This document shows, one piece after another, positions 1-9,017 of a DNA stretch of 64,000 nt; position 1 is the stretch's first letter; the number at the start of each line of letters is the position of its first letter. Location: NCBI RefSeq assembly GCF_008084145.1, contig NZ_VSDO01000001.1:1502840-1566839 (forward strand). Reading direction: 5' to 3'. The stretch is from Paenibacillus faecis (lineage in GTDB: Bacteria > Bacillota > Bacilli > Paenibacillales > Paenibacillaceae). The notes beneath the pieces were generated by a model. That model was not told where the DNA came from. It saw only the letters and a program-made list of their open reading frames with translations, and ran no database searches. Made by a program: the position numbers and the translations under genes.

Positions 1-1
1 A

Positions 2-712
2 AAAAGCCGGCTGATCTCCGTCTATAAGGAAGTTCTGAAATCGCTGAAAACGGAAAAGGTGCAGGCGAAGCTGAAGGAGCTATATCCTACGAATCCGAAG
101 CTTCCGATTTTGATGGAACGCAGCCTGAACGACCGGATTCGCGTGGCGGAGGAATATGTCGAGCTGTCGATCCAGTCCAACGTCGAACTGGCGGCGGGAG
201 ATTATACGGCGTTCCTGAAATCGATGGAATGGCGCGATCAAGCGATGCTGAACAACCTGCTGTGGCTGGCGAACGAAGTGTATCCGCAGGAGAAATTCAT
301 CGTCTGGGGCCATAACGACCATATTCGCAAAGCCCAAAGCAAGGTCATCGGCACACCGTATCCCATCAAACTGATGGGCGAGATGCTTCCGGACGACTTT
401 AAAAAGTATAGCTATGTCCTCGGCCTCTACGCCGCAAGCGGCAAAACCGCGGACAACACGGGGGCCGAGCACGATGTTCTGCCTCTGGAGCCGGGATCGG
501 TGGAATCCATCCTGTCGGCGGAGGGCGCGCCTTATACGTTTATCGATCTGCGCTACCGTCAAAACGAAAGAGGCAACTCCTGGATGTTCGAACCGCGGCA
601 AACGTACAGTTGGGGCATGATCCCGGAAAGTTTGATCGCGCGCGACCAGTACGACGGGCTGCTGCTTATCGACAATGTGCACCCGCCGCAGTATTTGCGG
701 AACAAGAAATAG
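2..712 (+). CDS. Erythromycin esterase-like protein, 5' end missing
   Basis: The reading frame is open from the window edge, so the true start lies upstream; the GTG at 59 is internal. The visible 236 residues match the C-terminal part of the erythromycin esterase (EreA/EreB) superfamily. The segment VWGHNDHIRK corresponds to the family's conserved W-x-H-N-x-H block carrying active-site histidines, and it is followed by the usual substrate-side strands and a C-terminal Y/R-rich tail. Many chromosomal members of this family are not resistance enzymes, and the sequence does not show the substrate. A bidirectional terminator follows 30 nt after the stop. Confidence 0.8.
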   Translation, partial: KSRLISVYKEVLKSLKTEKVQAKLKELYPTNPKLPILMERSLNDRIRVAEEYVELSIQSNVELAAGDYTAFLKSMEWRDQAMLNNLLWLANEVYPQEKFIVWGHNDHIRKAQSKVIGTPYPIKLMGEMLPDDFKKYSYVLGLYAASGKTADNTGAEHDVLPLEPGSVESILSAEGAPYTFIDLRYRQNERGNSWMFEPRQTYSWGMIPESLIARDQYDGLLLIDNVHPPQYLRNKK

Positions 713-742
713 GACACGCGAGAGGATACGCCAACCGGAGCC

Positions 743-799
743 AAAAAAGCCGCTTCACCCTCGATCCAACTTCGGATCTACAGGTGAAGCGGCTTTTTA
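743..799. terminator. Bidirectional rho-independent terminator
   Basis: A long hairpin with arms AAAAAGCCGCTTCACC and GGTGAAGCGGCTTTTT is flanked by A-run and T-run. It can stop transcription from the esterase-like gene on the plus strand and from the GH65 gene on the minus strand. Confidence 0.85.
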
Positions 800-850
800 G
801 CGTTTGCGGCCGGCTGCGCGGCTCTCCCGCAAAGGGCCGCCGCGCGGCGC

Positions 851-3800
851 CTAGCCGAACAGCCCCAGCAGCCGCTCGGGGCTGAGCTCGGCGGTCGACG
901 GCAGCAGCAGGTCGGCCTCGCCGAGCCGGTCGGCGCTGCCGATGCCGACCGCCTTCATGCCGGCGGCCCGGATCGCCGCCACGCCCGCGGCCGCGTCTTC
1001 GACGCCGGCGCAGTGCTGCGGCGGCACGCCGAGCATGTCCGCCGCCCGGAGGAACAGCTCCGGGTCCGGCTTGCCCTTGCGCACGGCGGCGGGATCCGCC
1101 ACCGCCTGGAACCAGGAGCCGGCGCCCAGCCGCTCCAGAATCAGCGGGGCGTTCAGGCTCGCCGACGCCAGGCCGACGGCGATGCCCCGCTCCCGCAAGG
1201 CGGCGATGAGCTCACGGATGCCCGGCAGCAGGTCCGCCGGCGTGAGCCGGCCGATCAGTTCGCGGTAGCGCTCGTTTTTGCGCAGCGTCAGGGCGGCCTT
1301 CTCCGCAGCGGACCAAGCGCGGCCGCTCCGCTCCAGAATAATCTCGAGCGACTCCGCGCGGCTCACCCCTTTCAACCGTTCGTTCACCTGACGGTCAAAA
1401 GGGATGCCCAGTTCGTCGGCCAGCTCTTTCCAGGCGAGATAGTGCAGCTCCGCCGTATCCGTGATCACGCCGTCCAGATCGAAGATAACGGCCTCCAGCT
1501 TCCGGGCGAGCGAGCGCCGGATCGACGAGCCCGCCGCGGACAGCTCCAGCTGTTCGCCGCGATGGCGGAAGGTGAGGCGGTCGCCTTCCAGCAGCGTATA
1601 CTCGACGGCTTCATGCCCGATTCTTACATCCAGCAGACAGCCGCGGTGCATGATCTTGAACCGCAGACTGTCCCACGGGGACGGCAGGGCGGGCGCAAAC
1701 GACAGCACGCCGTCGCCGAACAAGCGGAGTCCGGCAAAGCCGTTCACCACCGCCATCCACGATCCGCCCATCGCGGCGGTGTGCAGACCGTCTTTTACAT
1801 TCCCGTTCACGTCGTCCAGATCCATCCGCACCGTACGGTTGAAATATTTGTACGCCTCTTCCAGACGGCCGATCTCGGCGGCGACGATGCTGTGAATGCA
1901 GGGCGACAAGGAGGAATCATGGGTCGTCAGCGGTTCGTAGTACCGGTAATTGCGTATTTTGTCCGCCAGTGAAAACCGGTCGCCGAGCAAAAACAGCGCC
2001 ATCACGACATCCGCCTGCTTCAATACCTGATGCCGATAGATGACAAGCGGATGGTAATGCAGCAGCAGCGGGTATTTGTAAGACGGCGTGTGTTCGAAAT
2101 CCCATCGTTCCTTGCTCAAAAAGGTATCGTCCTGCGCCACGATGCCGAGCTCGGCATCGCCGGGAATATACATCAGATCCGCGGCCCTTCTCCATTCGGC
2201 CACTTCTTCCTCCGTAAGCGCCAGCTCCCGCTGCAGCCGCTCATAATCCACCGGATAATCCCGCCGCAGCTTCTCCGCCGTTTCGCAGGCGTAGTGAAGC
2301 TGCTCCCGGACCATCAGATTCGTATAGGCGTTGTTGTTGACTACAGCCGTATACTCATCCGGCCCGGTGACCGCGTCGATACAGAACGCGCCGCCCCGCG
2401 CGGGATTGAAATGCCCGAGGTCGGCCCAGAAACGGGACGTCTCGAACAGAATCTCCGCGCCCTTTTCCGCCAAATACCGTTCGTCCCCCGTCGCCAGCAC
2501 ATACTGCCGGATCGCGTAAGCGATGTCGGCGTTGATATGCGCTTGTGCCGTTCCGGCCGGGAAAAACGTGGAATTCTCCTCCCCGTTGATCGTCCGCCAC
2601 GGATACAGTGCGCCTTTCTGCGCCATCTGGGCCGCCCGTTCCCGGGCCTTGCCCAGCGTGGCGTAACGGAAATCGAGCAGGGCGCGGGCCACCTCCGGCC
2701 AGGTGAAGGTGAAGAATGGCAGCATATACATTTCCGTATCCCAGAAATAATGGCCTTCATACCCTTCCCCCGACAAACCCTTGGCCCCGATATTCGTGAT
2801 GCCGTCCCGGCCGGTGGCCTGCAGCAGACCGAAGGCGTTGAATCTTACGCCCTGCTGCATGGCCGGATCGCCCTCGATTTCCACGTCCGCACGGCTCCAA
2901 AAACGCTCCAGAAAAGCCCGCTGCTGTGCGGCCAGCGCTTCGAAGCCCAGCCGGTCCGCCAACTCCAAGGTTTCCGCGCTGCGACTCGGCAGCTCTTCCT
3001 CCGGATAATCGCGTGACGTGTGGTACGCGATATATTTGGTTAACCGGACAGTCTCTCCCTGGTTCAGATACAGCGTATACCGAATCCCGTCGCGAGTCCC
3101 GTTCGCGTATCTTTCCACCCGGCAGTCGCGCTCGCCCGGAGCTTCCAGGCGGTGGTACAAGCCCGTGAGCAGGGCAAACCGGGTGTTGCGCGTCCGGTGC
3201 CGCATCCAGCAGCCGGCTCCCTCCTGCCCGGCTTCCTCGAACAGCAGGCTGGGCTCGGTACGCCGCGCGCCCAGCCTCGGATCGTCCGAGCCTTCCGGCC
3301 CCGTCACCTGGGCGTCGATGAGCGAGGACAGCTGAATTTCGCCGGAGAAATTCAGCGCCTTGACCTCGTAGCAGAGGGCGGCCAGATGTTTATGCTCCAG
3401 CGAAACCAGGCTGCGGACCACGATCTCCACCCGGTGCCCGCCCGGGGATTCCCACTCCGCTTCCCGGCGAAGGAGGCCTTCCCGCATATCGAGCTCCCGG
3501 CCGTGTTTGTGCACGGAGCCGGTATGCAGATGAAACGGCTGCCCGGCGATGCACAGCTCTACGATCCGGGCATTGGGAACGTTGAGCATGGCATGATTGT
3601 GCGTAGGGTAGCCGTAGGCGACCTCCGGATAAATAACCGGCTCGGCATCGTAAAAACCGTTGAGGTAGTTGCCGGTGACGGAGGAGCCCTCCGTTCCGCG
3701 GTACCCCTCCTCGAAATTCCCCCTCATCCCGATATAGCCGTTTCCGAGGGCGAAAATACTCTCGCTCCGCTGTTGATTTTCCTCGAGATAAGCGACCTCT

Positions 3801-3871
3801 TTGATGCTCCATTCCGTAAAAGGATGCAAGGCATATGCGTGTGAATGTGCGTGTGCTTCGGGTTTCATCAT
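851..3871 (-). CDS. GH65 disaccharide phosphorylase fused to beta-phosphoglucomutase
   Basis: A bifunctional cytoplasmic enzyme of 1006 aa. Residues ~15-780 are a glycoside hydrolase family 65 phosphorylase (maltose, kojibiose, nigerose and trehalose phosphorylases) with the catalytic acid in TGPDEYTAVVNNNAYTN (Glu506). Residues ~790-1006 are a HAD-family beta-phosphoglucomutase with FDLDGVITD (nucleophile Asp798, acid/base Asp800), the SASLNA motif and GVEDAAAG. The first half would release beta-glucose-1-phosphate from a disaccharide and the second would convert it to glucose-6-phosphate. ATG at 3871 is preferred because GAGGATGGG lies just upstream; an in-frame TTG at 3892 lacks an RBS. 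It is the last gene of a LacI/ABC-transporter operon. Which disaccharide is used cannot be told from sequence alone. Confidence 0.92.
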   Translation of the reverse strand: MMKPEAHAHSHAYALHPFTEWSIKEVAYLEENQQRSESIFALGNGYIGMRGNFEEGYRGTEGSSVTGNYLNGFYDAEPVIYPEVAYGYPTHNHAMLNVPNARIVELCIAGQPFHLHTGSVHKHGRELDMREGLLRREAEWESPGGHRVEIVVRSLVSLEHKHLAALCYEVKALNFSGEIQLSSLIDAQVTGPEGSDDPRLGARRTEPSLLFEEAGQEGAGCWMRHRTRNTRFALLTGLYHRLEAPGERDCRVERYANGTRDGIRYTLYLNQGETVRLTKYIAYHTSRDYPEEELPSRSAETLELADRLGFEALAAQQRAFLERFWSRADVEIEGDPAMQQGVRFNAFGLLQATGRDGITNIGAKGLSGEGYEGHYFWDTEMYMLPFFTFTWPEVARALLDFRYATLGKARERAAQMAQKGALYPWRTINGEENSTFFPAGTAQAHINADIAYAIRQYVLATGDERYLAEKGAEILFETSRFWADLGHFNPARGGAFCIDAVTGPDEYTAVVNNNAYTNLMVREQLHYACETAEKLRRDYPVDYERLQRELALTEEEVAEWRRAADLMYIPGDAELGIVAQDDTFLSKERWDFEHTPSYKYPLLLHYHPLVIYRHQVLKQADVVMALFLLGDRFSLADKIRNYRYYEPLTTHDSSLSPCIHSIVAAEIGRLEEAYKYFNRTVRMDLDDVNGNVKDGLHTAAMGGSWMAVVNGFAGLRLFGDGVLSFAPALPSPWDSLRFKIMHRGCLLDVRIGHEAVEYTLLEGDRLTFRHRGEQLELSAAGSSIRRSLARKLEAVIFDLDGVITDTAELHYLAWKELADELGIPFDRQVNERLKGVSRAESLEIILERSGRAWSAAEKAALTLRKNERYRELIGRLTPADLLPGIRELIAALRERGIAVGLASASLNAPLILERLGAGSWFQAVADPAAVRKGKPDPELFLRAADMLGVPPQHCAGVEDAAAGVAAIRAAGMKAVGIGSADRLGEADLLLPSTAELSPERLLGLFG

Positions 3872-3939
3872 TTTTTTCCCATCCTCATTCAAAGCTTCGT
3901 GTCTGTAGCGTCTGCGCTATGCACCATTACCCGCCGGTC

Positions 3940-5034
3940 TCAGCCCTTAATCGAACCGCCCATGAGGCCCCGGACGAAGTATTTTTGCAGCAGGAAAAAG
4001 ATCGCCAGCGGCATCAGCATCGAAATAAACGCCGCGGAGGTCAGCAGGTGCCAGTCGTTGCCCCGGGAACCGACCAGGTCGGCAATCTTCATCGACATGA
4101 CCTGTACGCCCGGCTGGTTACCGATAAAGATCAGGGATACCAGGTAATCGTTCCATACCCAGAGGAATTGGAAGATCCCGATCGAAGCGAGCGCGGGCAC
4201 CGACAGCGGCAGAATCAGCCGGGAGAAAATCGTAAAGTGGCTGGCTCCGTCAATGAACGCGGACTCGAACAAATCCCTCGGCAGTTGGCTGATGAAGTTG
4301 TACATAAAGTAAGTCACCAGCGGCAAGCCGAACGCCGTGTGCGCCAGCCAGATGCCTAAGTAGCTGCCGTTCAGGCCGAGCGAGGTGAAATCCTTGAGCA
4401 CCGGAATCAGCGCGACCTGCAGCGGGATGACCAGCATGGCGATAATGACGACGAACAGCGTCTTCCGCCCCGGAAAGCGCAGCCACGCAAAAGCGTAGGC
4501 GGCAAAGGAAGCGATCAGGATCGGAATCACCGTGGCTGGAACCGCGATCGTCAGCGTGTTCCAGAACGCTTGGGAAAGTCCGGTCCCTTTCTGCACGGAT
4601 TCGCTGCCGTCGGGGTTCTTGAGCTTGTATTCCTTCCCGGACAATACGTTTTTGTAATTATCCAGCGTCAAATCCGGTTTGAATTCCCAGCCCCGCTCCA
4701 TCACGCTGAGCGTCCGCTGCCGCCGGTTCTCCCACATCAGACGCTCCCCGTCGACCATGACGCCCTGCTTCAGCTGATCGTCGGTGAACGTCTTGCCGTT
4801 GACTTCAATCGGCTGGCGCAGGTCCAGATCTTTGGATAATTGAACGGTTTCGCCGGACTGCTTCCACGCCTGGTGCGGGAATACGTTCCACCAGCCGGTT
4901 TGCAGAATATCCGCGGCCGGCCGGAAGGAGGAGATGAACAGCCCCAGCGTCGGCACCAGCCAGAGGAGACAGATGAACCCGAGGACGATATTCACGATCG
5001 TCTTGCTTCCTTTTCGTTTGGCGCTGCGTGCCAT
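3940..5034 (-). CDS. ABC sugar transporter permease, MalG/CUT1 type
   Basis: Inner-membrane permease of 364 aa with six predicted membrane segments and the EAA loop ESAFIDGASHFTIFSRLILP that docks to the ATPase. An unusually long extracytoplasmic insert (~residues 45-150, charged) follows the first membrane segment, as in some Bacillota MalG-type proteins. The ATG at 5034 is used; the same frame is open further upstream only because it runs antiparallel inside the upstream permease gene. Start and upstream stop overlap (TGATG), so translation is coupled. No ATPase gene is nearby; CUT1 systems often share an MsmX-type ATPase encoded elsewhere. Confidence 0.9.
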   Translation of the reverse strand: MARSAKRKGSKTIVNIVLGFICLLWLVPTLGLFISSFRPAADILQTGWWNVFPHQAWKQSGETVQLSKDLDLRQPIEVNGKTFTDDQLKQGVMVDGERLMWENRRQRTLSVMERGWEFKPDLTLDNYKNVLSGKEYKLKNPDGSESVQKGTGLSQAFWNTLTIAVPATVIPILIASFAAYAFAWLRFPGRKTLFVVIIAMLVIPLQVALIPVLKDFTSLGLNGSYLGIWLAHTAFGLPLVTYFMYNFISQLPRDLFESAFIDGASHFTIFSRLILPLSVPALASIGIFQFLWVWNDYLVSLIFIGNQPGVQVMSMKIADLVGSRGNDWHLLTSAAFISMLMPLAIFFLLQKYFVRGLMGGSIKG

Positions 5035-6116
5035 CAGAATCCCCCCTGTTTGCGGAACTGCCGCAGATTCACGATGACGACCGGAAGAACGGCGATCAGG
5101 AGCACGATGGCCAAGGTCGAGCCGTAGCCGAAGTTCCGGTACATGAAGAATTGCCGGTAAAACTGCGTGGCGACCACTTCCGTATCGTACTGTCCTCCCG
5201 TCATGACCATGACCACGTCGAAAATTTTCAGCGTAAATACGATGATCGTTGTGGTTACGGTCAGTAGCGTCGTTCCGATATACGGAATGATGATGCGGAA
5301 AAAGATTTTGATCTCCCCCGCTCCGTCCACGCGGGCCGCCTCCAGAATATCGTCCGGAACGCCTTTGATGGCGGCCGAGAAAATCACCATCGCGAAGCCG
5401 GTCTGCATCCAGATCAGGATGAGGATCAGGAACAGGTTGTTCCACGGCTGTACCATACTCGTCCAGGCCTGCGGTTCTCCGCCGAAAAAGGAGACGATGG
5501 CATTCAGCAGTCCGATCTGTTCATCGCCGGGCTGGTAATAATATACGAACTTCCAGATAACCCCCGCAGCCACGAACGAAATCGCCATCGGCATGAAGAT
5601 GATGGATTTCGCCAGCTTTTCGAAGCTGCTGCGGTCGGCCAGGATCGCGATCAAAAGCCCCAAGCTTACGCAGGCCAGCGTGCCGATAAACACCCACAGC
5701 AGATTGTTGCGCAGCGCGATTCCCATCAGCCGGTCGCTGAAGATGGCGGCGTAATTGGCCAGGCCGACGAACTTATCCGACGAGGCGTTGAAAAAGCTCA
5801 GGTAGAGCGTGCGCAGCGCGGGCAGCACCACCAGCCATCCGAGCAGAATCGCGGCCGGGCCGATGAAAATATAGGGCAGTATTTTTCTGCGCACTTTTTC
5901 GGGATACCGCTCCGCCGCCCAGTTCAGGCTCATGTAGATCAGGTAGACGCCCAACACGCCCCAGATTACGGCAAGCACCGCGGTGACGAGCGGATTCAGC
6001 GATGCATCGCGGAAGAACAGGAAGATTGCGCCGTGCACGACGAGGTTGGCCAAAAGGACCGCCGCCGAAACGACGACGGCCTTTGGACTTGTTCTCTGCT
6101 TGGCTTGAGTACTCAT
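5034..6116 (-). CDS. ABC sugar transporter permease, MalF/CUT1 type
   Basis: Inner-membrane permease of 360 aa. Two N-terminal membrane segments (residues ~15-60) precede a standard six-helix permease core, and the EAA motif EAARVDGAGEIKIFFRI marks the ATPase contact. It is encoded between the solute-binding protein (9 nt upstream) and the MalG-type permease (1-nt overlap), and would form the heterodimeric channel with the latter. Substrate is inferred from the downstream disaccharide phosphorylase to be an alpha-glucosyl disaccharide or oligosaccharide. Confidence 0.92.
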   Translation of the reverse strand: MSTQAKQRTSPKAVVVSAAVLLANLVVHGAIFLFFRDASLNPLVTAVLAVIWGVLGVYLIYMSLNWAAERYPEKVRRKILPYIFIGPAAILLGWLVVLPALRTLYLSFFNASSDKFVGLANYAAIFSDRLMGIALRNNLLWVFIGTLACVSLGLLIAILADRSSFEKLAKSIIFMPMAISFVAAGVIWKFVYYYQPGDEQIGLLNAIVSFFGGEPQAWTSMVQPWNNLFLILILIWMQTGFAMVIFSAAIKGVPDDILEAARVDGAGEIKIFFRIIIPYIGTTLLTVTTTIIVFTLKIFDVVMVMTGGQYDTEVVATQFYRQFFMYRNFGYGSTLAIVLLIAVLPVVIVNLRQFRKQGGF

Positions 6117-6125
6117 GGCGACCCC

Positions 6126-7550
6126 TTAGTTGTTCCAGCCGGATTGCATTTGTTTCAGGGCTTCGTCCAGTGATGCCGTTCCGCTCACATAGTCGGTCAT
6201 CCCTTTCCAGAAGGTCCCCGCGCCCACTTTGCCCGGCATCAGGTCGGACCCGTCAAACCGCAGCGTCGTTGCTTCTTGTACGAGCTTAGCCATGCGGCGG
6301 TCCGATTCGGACATGTACCAGTCAAGCGGAGCGTCGTTCATCGGCGCGATCACGCCGCCGGATTGTACCCAGGATTTGATCGACTCGCCCGTCGTGAAGA
6401 ACTCCATTACCGCGCGAACTTCCGGACGGTCGTTGAACATGGCGTAAATGTCGCCGGCCACGAGAACCGGTTTGCCGTATTGCTCATCGATCGGCGGCAG
6501 GTAGAACCAGTCGTAATCTTCATCCACTTTGGCCGTTTCCGGGAAGAAGCTGGTGATAAAGTTCCCTTGACGGTGGAGCCAAGCTTTTGGCGGGCTGTCG
6601 AAGAGGGGTGCCGCCGCATCGCCAAAGGCTGTCGTCACGATCGATTTGGTGCCGCCGTACACATAATCCGGATTCAGCCAAATACCGGACATGATTTCCA
6701 CCGCGCGTTTCACTTCAGGCGAAGTAAATGGCAGCTCCCCTTTGACCCATTTGTCGTAGTTTTCGGGGGACGTCGTCCGCAGCATAATGTCCTCTACCCA
6801 GTCGGTGGCCGACCATCCCGTGGCCGCGCCGCTCTCGATGCCGATCGACCAAGCCGGATCGCCGTCCTTGGCGATTTGCTCGGTGAGGGTCATCATTTCA
6901 TCCCAAGTTTGCGGAACTTCGTATCCGGCTTCCTCAAACTGCTTTTTCGGATACCAGACCAGACTTTTGACGTTGCTGCGGTTCCAGATGCCGGCCATGA
7001 TTTTTCCGTCCTTCCCGTCCATGGTCGCCATGTCGAGCCAGCTTTGGTTATAGTTCGCCTTTAGCTTTTCCTGGTCGAGAACGTTGGTCAGATCGATCAC
7101 CTTGCCGGTCTTTGCGATGGAGGCCAGCAGCCCCGGCTGCGGGAAGTCGGCGATATCCGGAGCGTTTCCGCCATCCACGCGGACGTTGATCGTCGCCTCG
7201 AATTCCTTGGACCCCTCGTATTGGATATCGATGCCGGTTTTCTCCTCGAATTCTTTGATGCTGTTTTCGAATTTGACCTGGTCGGCATCCACGAACGGTC
7301 CGAACATGGTCACTTTGGTGCCTTTATATTCGCCCTTCAGCGCCAGATCAAGCGGTGATCCCGTACCTTCCCCGCCGCCGTTCGCCGCGCCTTGATTGTT
7401 TCCGGTCGCCCCATTCTCCGCAGGTGTGGGAGCCGGGTCGTTCTTCGCGGCCTTGTTACCGCCGCCGCAGGCGCTTAACATCATCGTGAATGAAAGACAG
7501 AGTACGAGCAGTAATGCGAACTTGCGTCCCATCGTTTTCGTTTTCTTCAT
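6126..7550 (-). CDS. Extracellular sugar-binding lipoprotein of the ABC importer
   Basis: A 474-aa solute-binding protein family 1 lipoprotein. Residues 1-27 are a signal peptide ending in lipobox LSAC (lipidated Cys28), followed by a low-complexity N/G/A linker to ~residue 65 and then a periplasmic-binding-protein fold with the family-typical 'DIADFPQPG' stretch. It would deliver sugar to the two permeases directly downstream. Expression probably starts in the 384-bp gap upstream, which holds a LacI-type operator and a perfect cre box, suggesting sugar induction and glucose repression. Confidence 0.93.
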   Translation of the reverse strand: MKKTKTMGRKFALLLVLCLSFTMMLSACGGGNKAAKNDPAPTPAENGATGNNQGAANGGGEGTGSPLDLALKGEYKGTKVTMFGPFVDADQVKFENSIKEFEEKTGIDIQYEGSKEFEATINVRVDGGNAPDIADFPQPGLLASIAKTGKVIDLTNVLDQEKLKANYNQSWLDMATMDGKDGKIMAGIWNRSNVKSLVWYPKKQFEEAGYEVPQTWDEMMTLTEQIAKDGDPAWSIGIESGAATGWSATDWVEDIMLRTTSPENYDKWVKGELPFTSPEVKRAVEIMSGIWLNPDYVYGGTKSIVTTAFGDAAAPLFDSPPKAWLHRQGNFITSFFPETAKVDEDYDWFYLPPIDEQYGKPVLVAGDIYAMFNDRPEVRAVMEFFTTGESIKSWVQSGGVIAPMNDAPLDWYMSESDRRMAKLVQEATTLRFDGSDLMPGKVGAGTFWKGMTDYVSGTASLDEALKQMQSGWNN

Positions 7551-7629
7551 CCTTCAACATCCCCTTTTGATTATTTCGAGTTTAACGGTCAGATCTGAGG
7601 GTCTTGCGGTGTCGGCAGGCTAAAGGCGA

Positions 7630-7641
7630 ATCACCTCCTTA
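7630..7641 (-). promoter_or_regulatory. Perfect extended Shine-Dalgarno sequence without a gene
   Basis: On the minus strand this reads TAAGGAGGTGAT, fully complementary to the 3' tail of 16S rRNA. It lies in the leader ~80 nt before the binding-protein ATG and has no start codon at normal spacing; an embedded GTG opens only a four-codon frame. It might serve as a ribosome standby site. Confidence 0.4.
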
Positions 7642-7703
7642 AAGAAGTAAAAAACGGTTCCGAAAGCGGAGCTCTGATCTAGTTTCAAATCCCGTTTGTG
7701 TTT

Positions 7704-7718
7704 TGTATACGCTTTCAT
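7704..7718 (-). promoter_or_regulatory. CcpA cre box upstream of the sugar operon
   Basis: The minus strand reads ATGAAAGCGTATACA, matching every position of the cre consensus WTGNAANCGNWNNCW. It sits ~155 bp before the binding-protein start. CcpA-dependent catabolite repression is inferred. No clear -35/-10 pair was found beside it. Confidence 0.75.
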
Positions 7719-7790
7719 AATGTTGATTTACCCTCGCTTACTTCTCTTCCCGGCTGCGTGTCGTGCTGTACTTTGAAGCTTAGCCTAGAG

Positions 7791-7857
7791 TTGTGAAAGC
7801 TAGCCTGAATTTGCGAAAGATTGCAAAGCTTGCGAAAGACTTCAAAGTTTGCGAAAA
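7791..7857 (-). repeat. Helically phased TTGYGAAAG direct repeats
   Basis: Four copies, TTGTGAAAG at 7791 and TTGCGAAAR at 7811, 7830 and 7849, are spaced 20, 19 and 19 bp, close to two DNA turns. They lie in the leader region between the LacI-type operator and the cre box. Confidence 0.6.
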
Positions 7858-7881
7858 GACGTAAGGAGAGTAATGGTTTTT

Positions 7882-7897
7882 TTGAAAAGCTTTTCAG
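7882..7897. promoter_or_regulatory. LacI-type operator O2 in the lacI-binding protein gap
   Basis: TTGAAAAGCTTTTCAG contains the 14-bp perfect palindrome TGAAAAGCTTTTCA, the same sequence as the operator at the regulator's own promoter. It lies just after the regulator gene and before the transport genes, so the regulator probably controls both. Confidence 0.75.
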
Positions 7898-7934
7898 AAT
7901 CGCCGATATTCCGTGGAGAACACGGCCAAAAAGC

Positions 7935-8939
7935 TTATTTTTCCCGGGTGGATTCTCTTACAATCAATCTATGCTGCAATCTCTCCCGGGTGACTTGTAC
8001 CCGGCCGGTCGCCAGCAATTCGTGAAGCTTCTCCACCGAACGGTATCCCATCTCGTACATGGGCTGGGCTATCGTCGTCAGCTTCGGGATGAACATGCCG
8101 GCCATCCGGACATTGTCGAAGCCGACCACGGACACCTGGCCGGGCACCAGAATGCTGCGGTCCTTCAGGTAGGAAATGACGCCCATCGCAAATTCGTCAG
8201 CCACGCAGAACACGGCCGTCGTGTCGGGGTATTTGGCGAACAGCTCCCGGGCCGCGTCATACGCATGCTCGAAGCGATGGCTCGCGAATACGATGTTGCC
8301 GCTGTTATGCTCCAGCCCCGCTTCAGCCAAAGCCCTGGCAAATCCGCGGCACCGCGGCGGCCCGGCGACCGAATTCGGATCGTTGAAGCCGATCATCGCG
8401 ATTTTCCGATGTCCGAGCTCAATCAGGAATTTAACGGCGTCGTAAGCTCCCGCTTCGTCATCCACCTCGACGCTGGGCACCTCGTACTCGTAGGAGTGGG
8501 AGGACACCAGGACAAACGGAATTCGGTATCCCGCCAATTTCTCGTAATATTCCGGAATCAGCTTGTCGCTGGCAAAAATCACCCCGTCCACCTGCTTCTC
8601 ATGAAACGCGTCGATGTAAGCCAGCAGGCGCCCTTCGTCCCGGTCCGTATTGCAGATCATCAGACTGTAGCCCAGCTTGATGCAGGCGTCCTGCATGCCG
8701 CGGATAATCCCGGCGTAGTACAAATTCTCGATGTCCGGGATCAGCAGCCCCAGCGTGTAGGACTTCCGGTAAATCAAACCTCTGGCAAAAGAATTCGGCT
8801 GATACTTCAGCTCCTCGATCGCCTCCAGCACCCGCAGGCGTTTGTCCTCGGTGACCGTATCCGGCGCGTTCATCACACGGGAGACGGTGCTGATGGATAC
8901 GCCCGCCCGTTTTGCTACATCCCTTATCGTTGGTTTCAT
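7935..8939 (-). CDS. LacI-family transcriptional repressor of the disaccharide operon
   Basis: A 334-aa LacI/GalR regulator. Residues 1-22 form the classic helix-turn-helix (TIRDVAKRAGVSISTVSRV), followed by the hinge (PNSFARGL) and a periplasmic-binding-like effector domain to the C-terminus. ATG at 8939 is chosen because the LacI-type N-terminus begins exactly there and GGAAGAAGAC precedes it; the frame extends 14 codons upstream across the operator. It is first in the same direction as the transporter and phosphorylase genes. Effector is unknown, probably the imported sugar or a phosphate derivative. Confidence 0.93.
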   Translation of the reverse strand: MKPTIRDVAKRAGVSISTVSRVMNAPDTVTEDKRLRVLEAIEELKYQPNSFARGLIYRKSYTLGLLIPDIENLYYAGIIRGMQDACIKLGYSLMICNTDRDEGRLLAYIDAFHEKQVDGVIFASDKLIPEYYEKLAGYRIPFVLVSSHSYEYEVPSVEVDDEAGAYDAVKFLIELGHRKIAMIGFNDPNSVAGPPRCRGFARALAEAGLEHNSGNIVFASHRFEHAYDAARELFAKYPDTTAVFCVADEFAMGVISYLKDRSILVPGQVSVVGFDNVRMAGMFIPKLTTIAQPMYEMGYRSVEKLHELLATGRVQVTRERLQHRLIVRESTREK

Positions 8940-8959
8940 AATCAGGTCTTCTTCCTTTT

Positions 8960-8975
8960 TTGAAAAGCTTTTCAA
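8960..8975. promoter_or_regulatory. LacI-type operator O1 at the regulator's own promoter
   Basis: TTGAAAAGCTTTTCAA is a perfect 16-bp palindrome lying over the expected transcription start of the LacI gene, directly after the -10 box. This indicates autorepression. Confidence 0.8.
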
Positions 8976-8979
8976 GGGC

Positions 8980-9009
8980 ATTATAGCAAACAGGCAAGGC
9001 GGATGGCAA
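8980..9009 (-). promoter_or_regulatory. Sigma-A-type promoter of the LacI gene
   Basis: On the minus strand a -35 box TTGCCA (9004-9009) is separated by 18 bp from a consensus -10 box TATAAT (8980-8985). The operator O1 begins 5 bp further downstream. Confidence 0.75.
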
Positions 9010-9017
9010 TAGATTTT

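Noticed and set aside
1013..3844. Long plus-strand frames opposite the GH65 fusion gene
   Set aside because: Antisense shadows of a gene with clear GH65 and HAD motifs.
5035..5445. N-terminal extension of the MalG-type permease
   Set aside because: The extension is an out-of-frame reading of the upstream MalF-type gene; the permease starts at 5034 with an overlapping stop-start.
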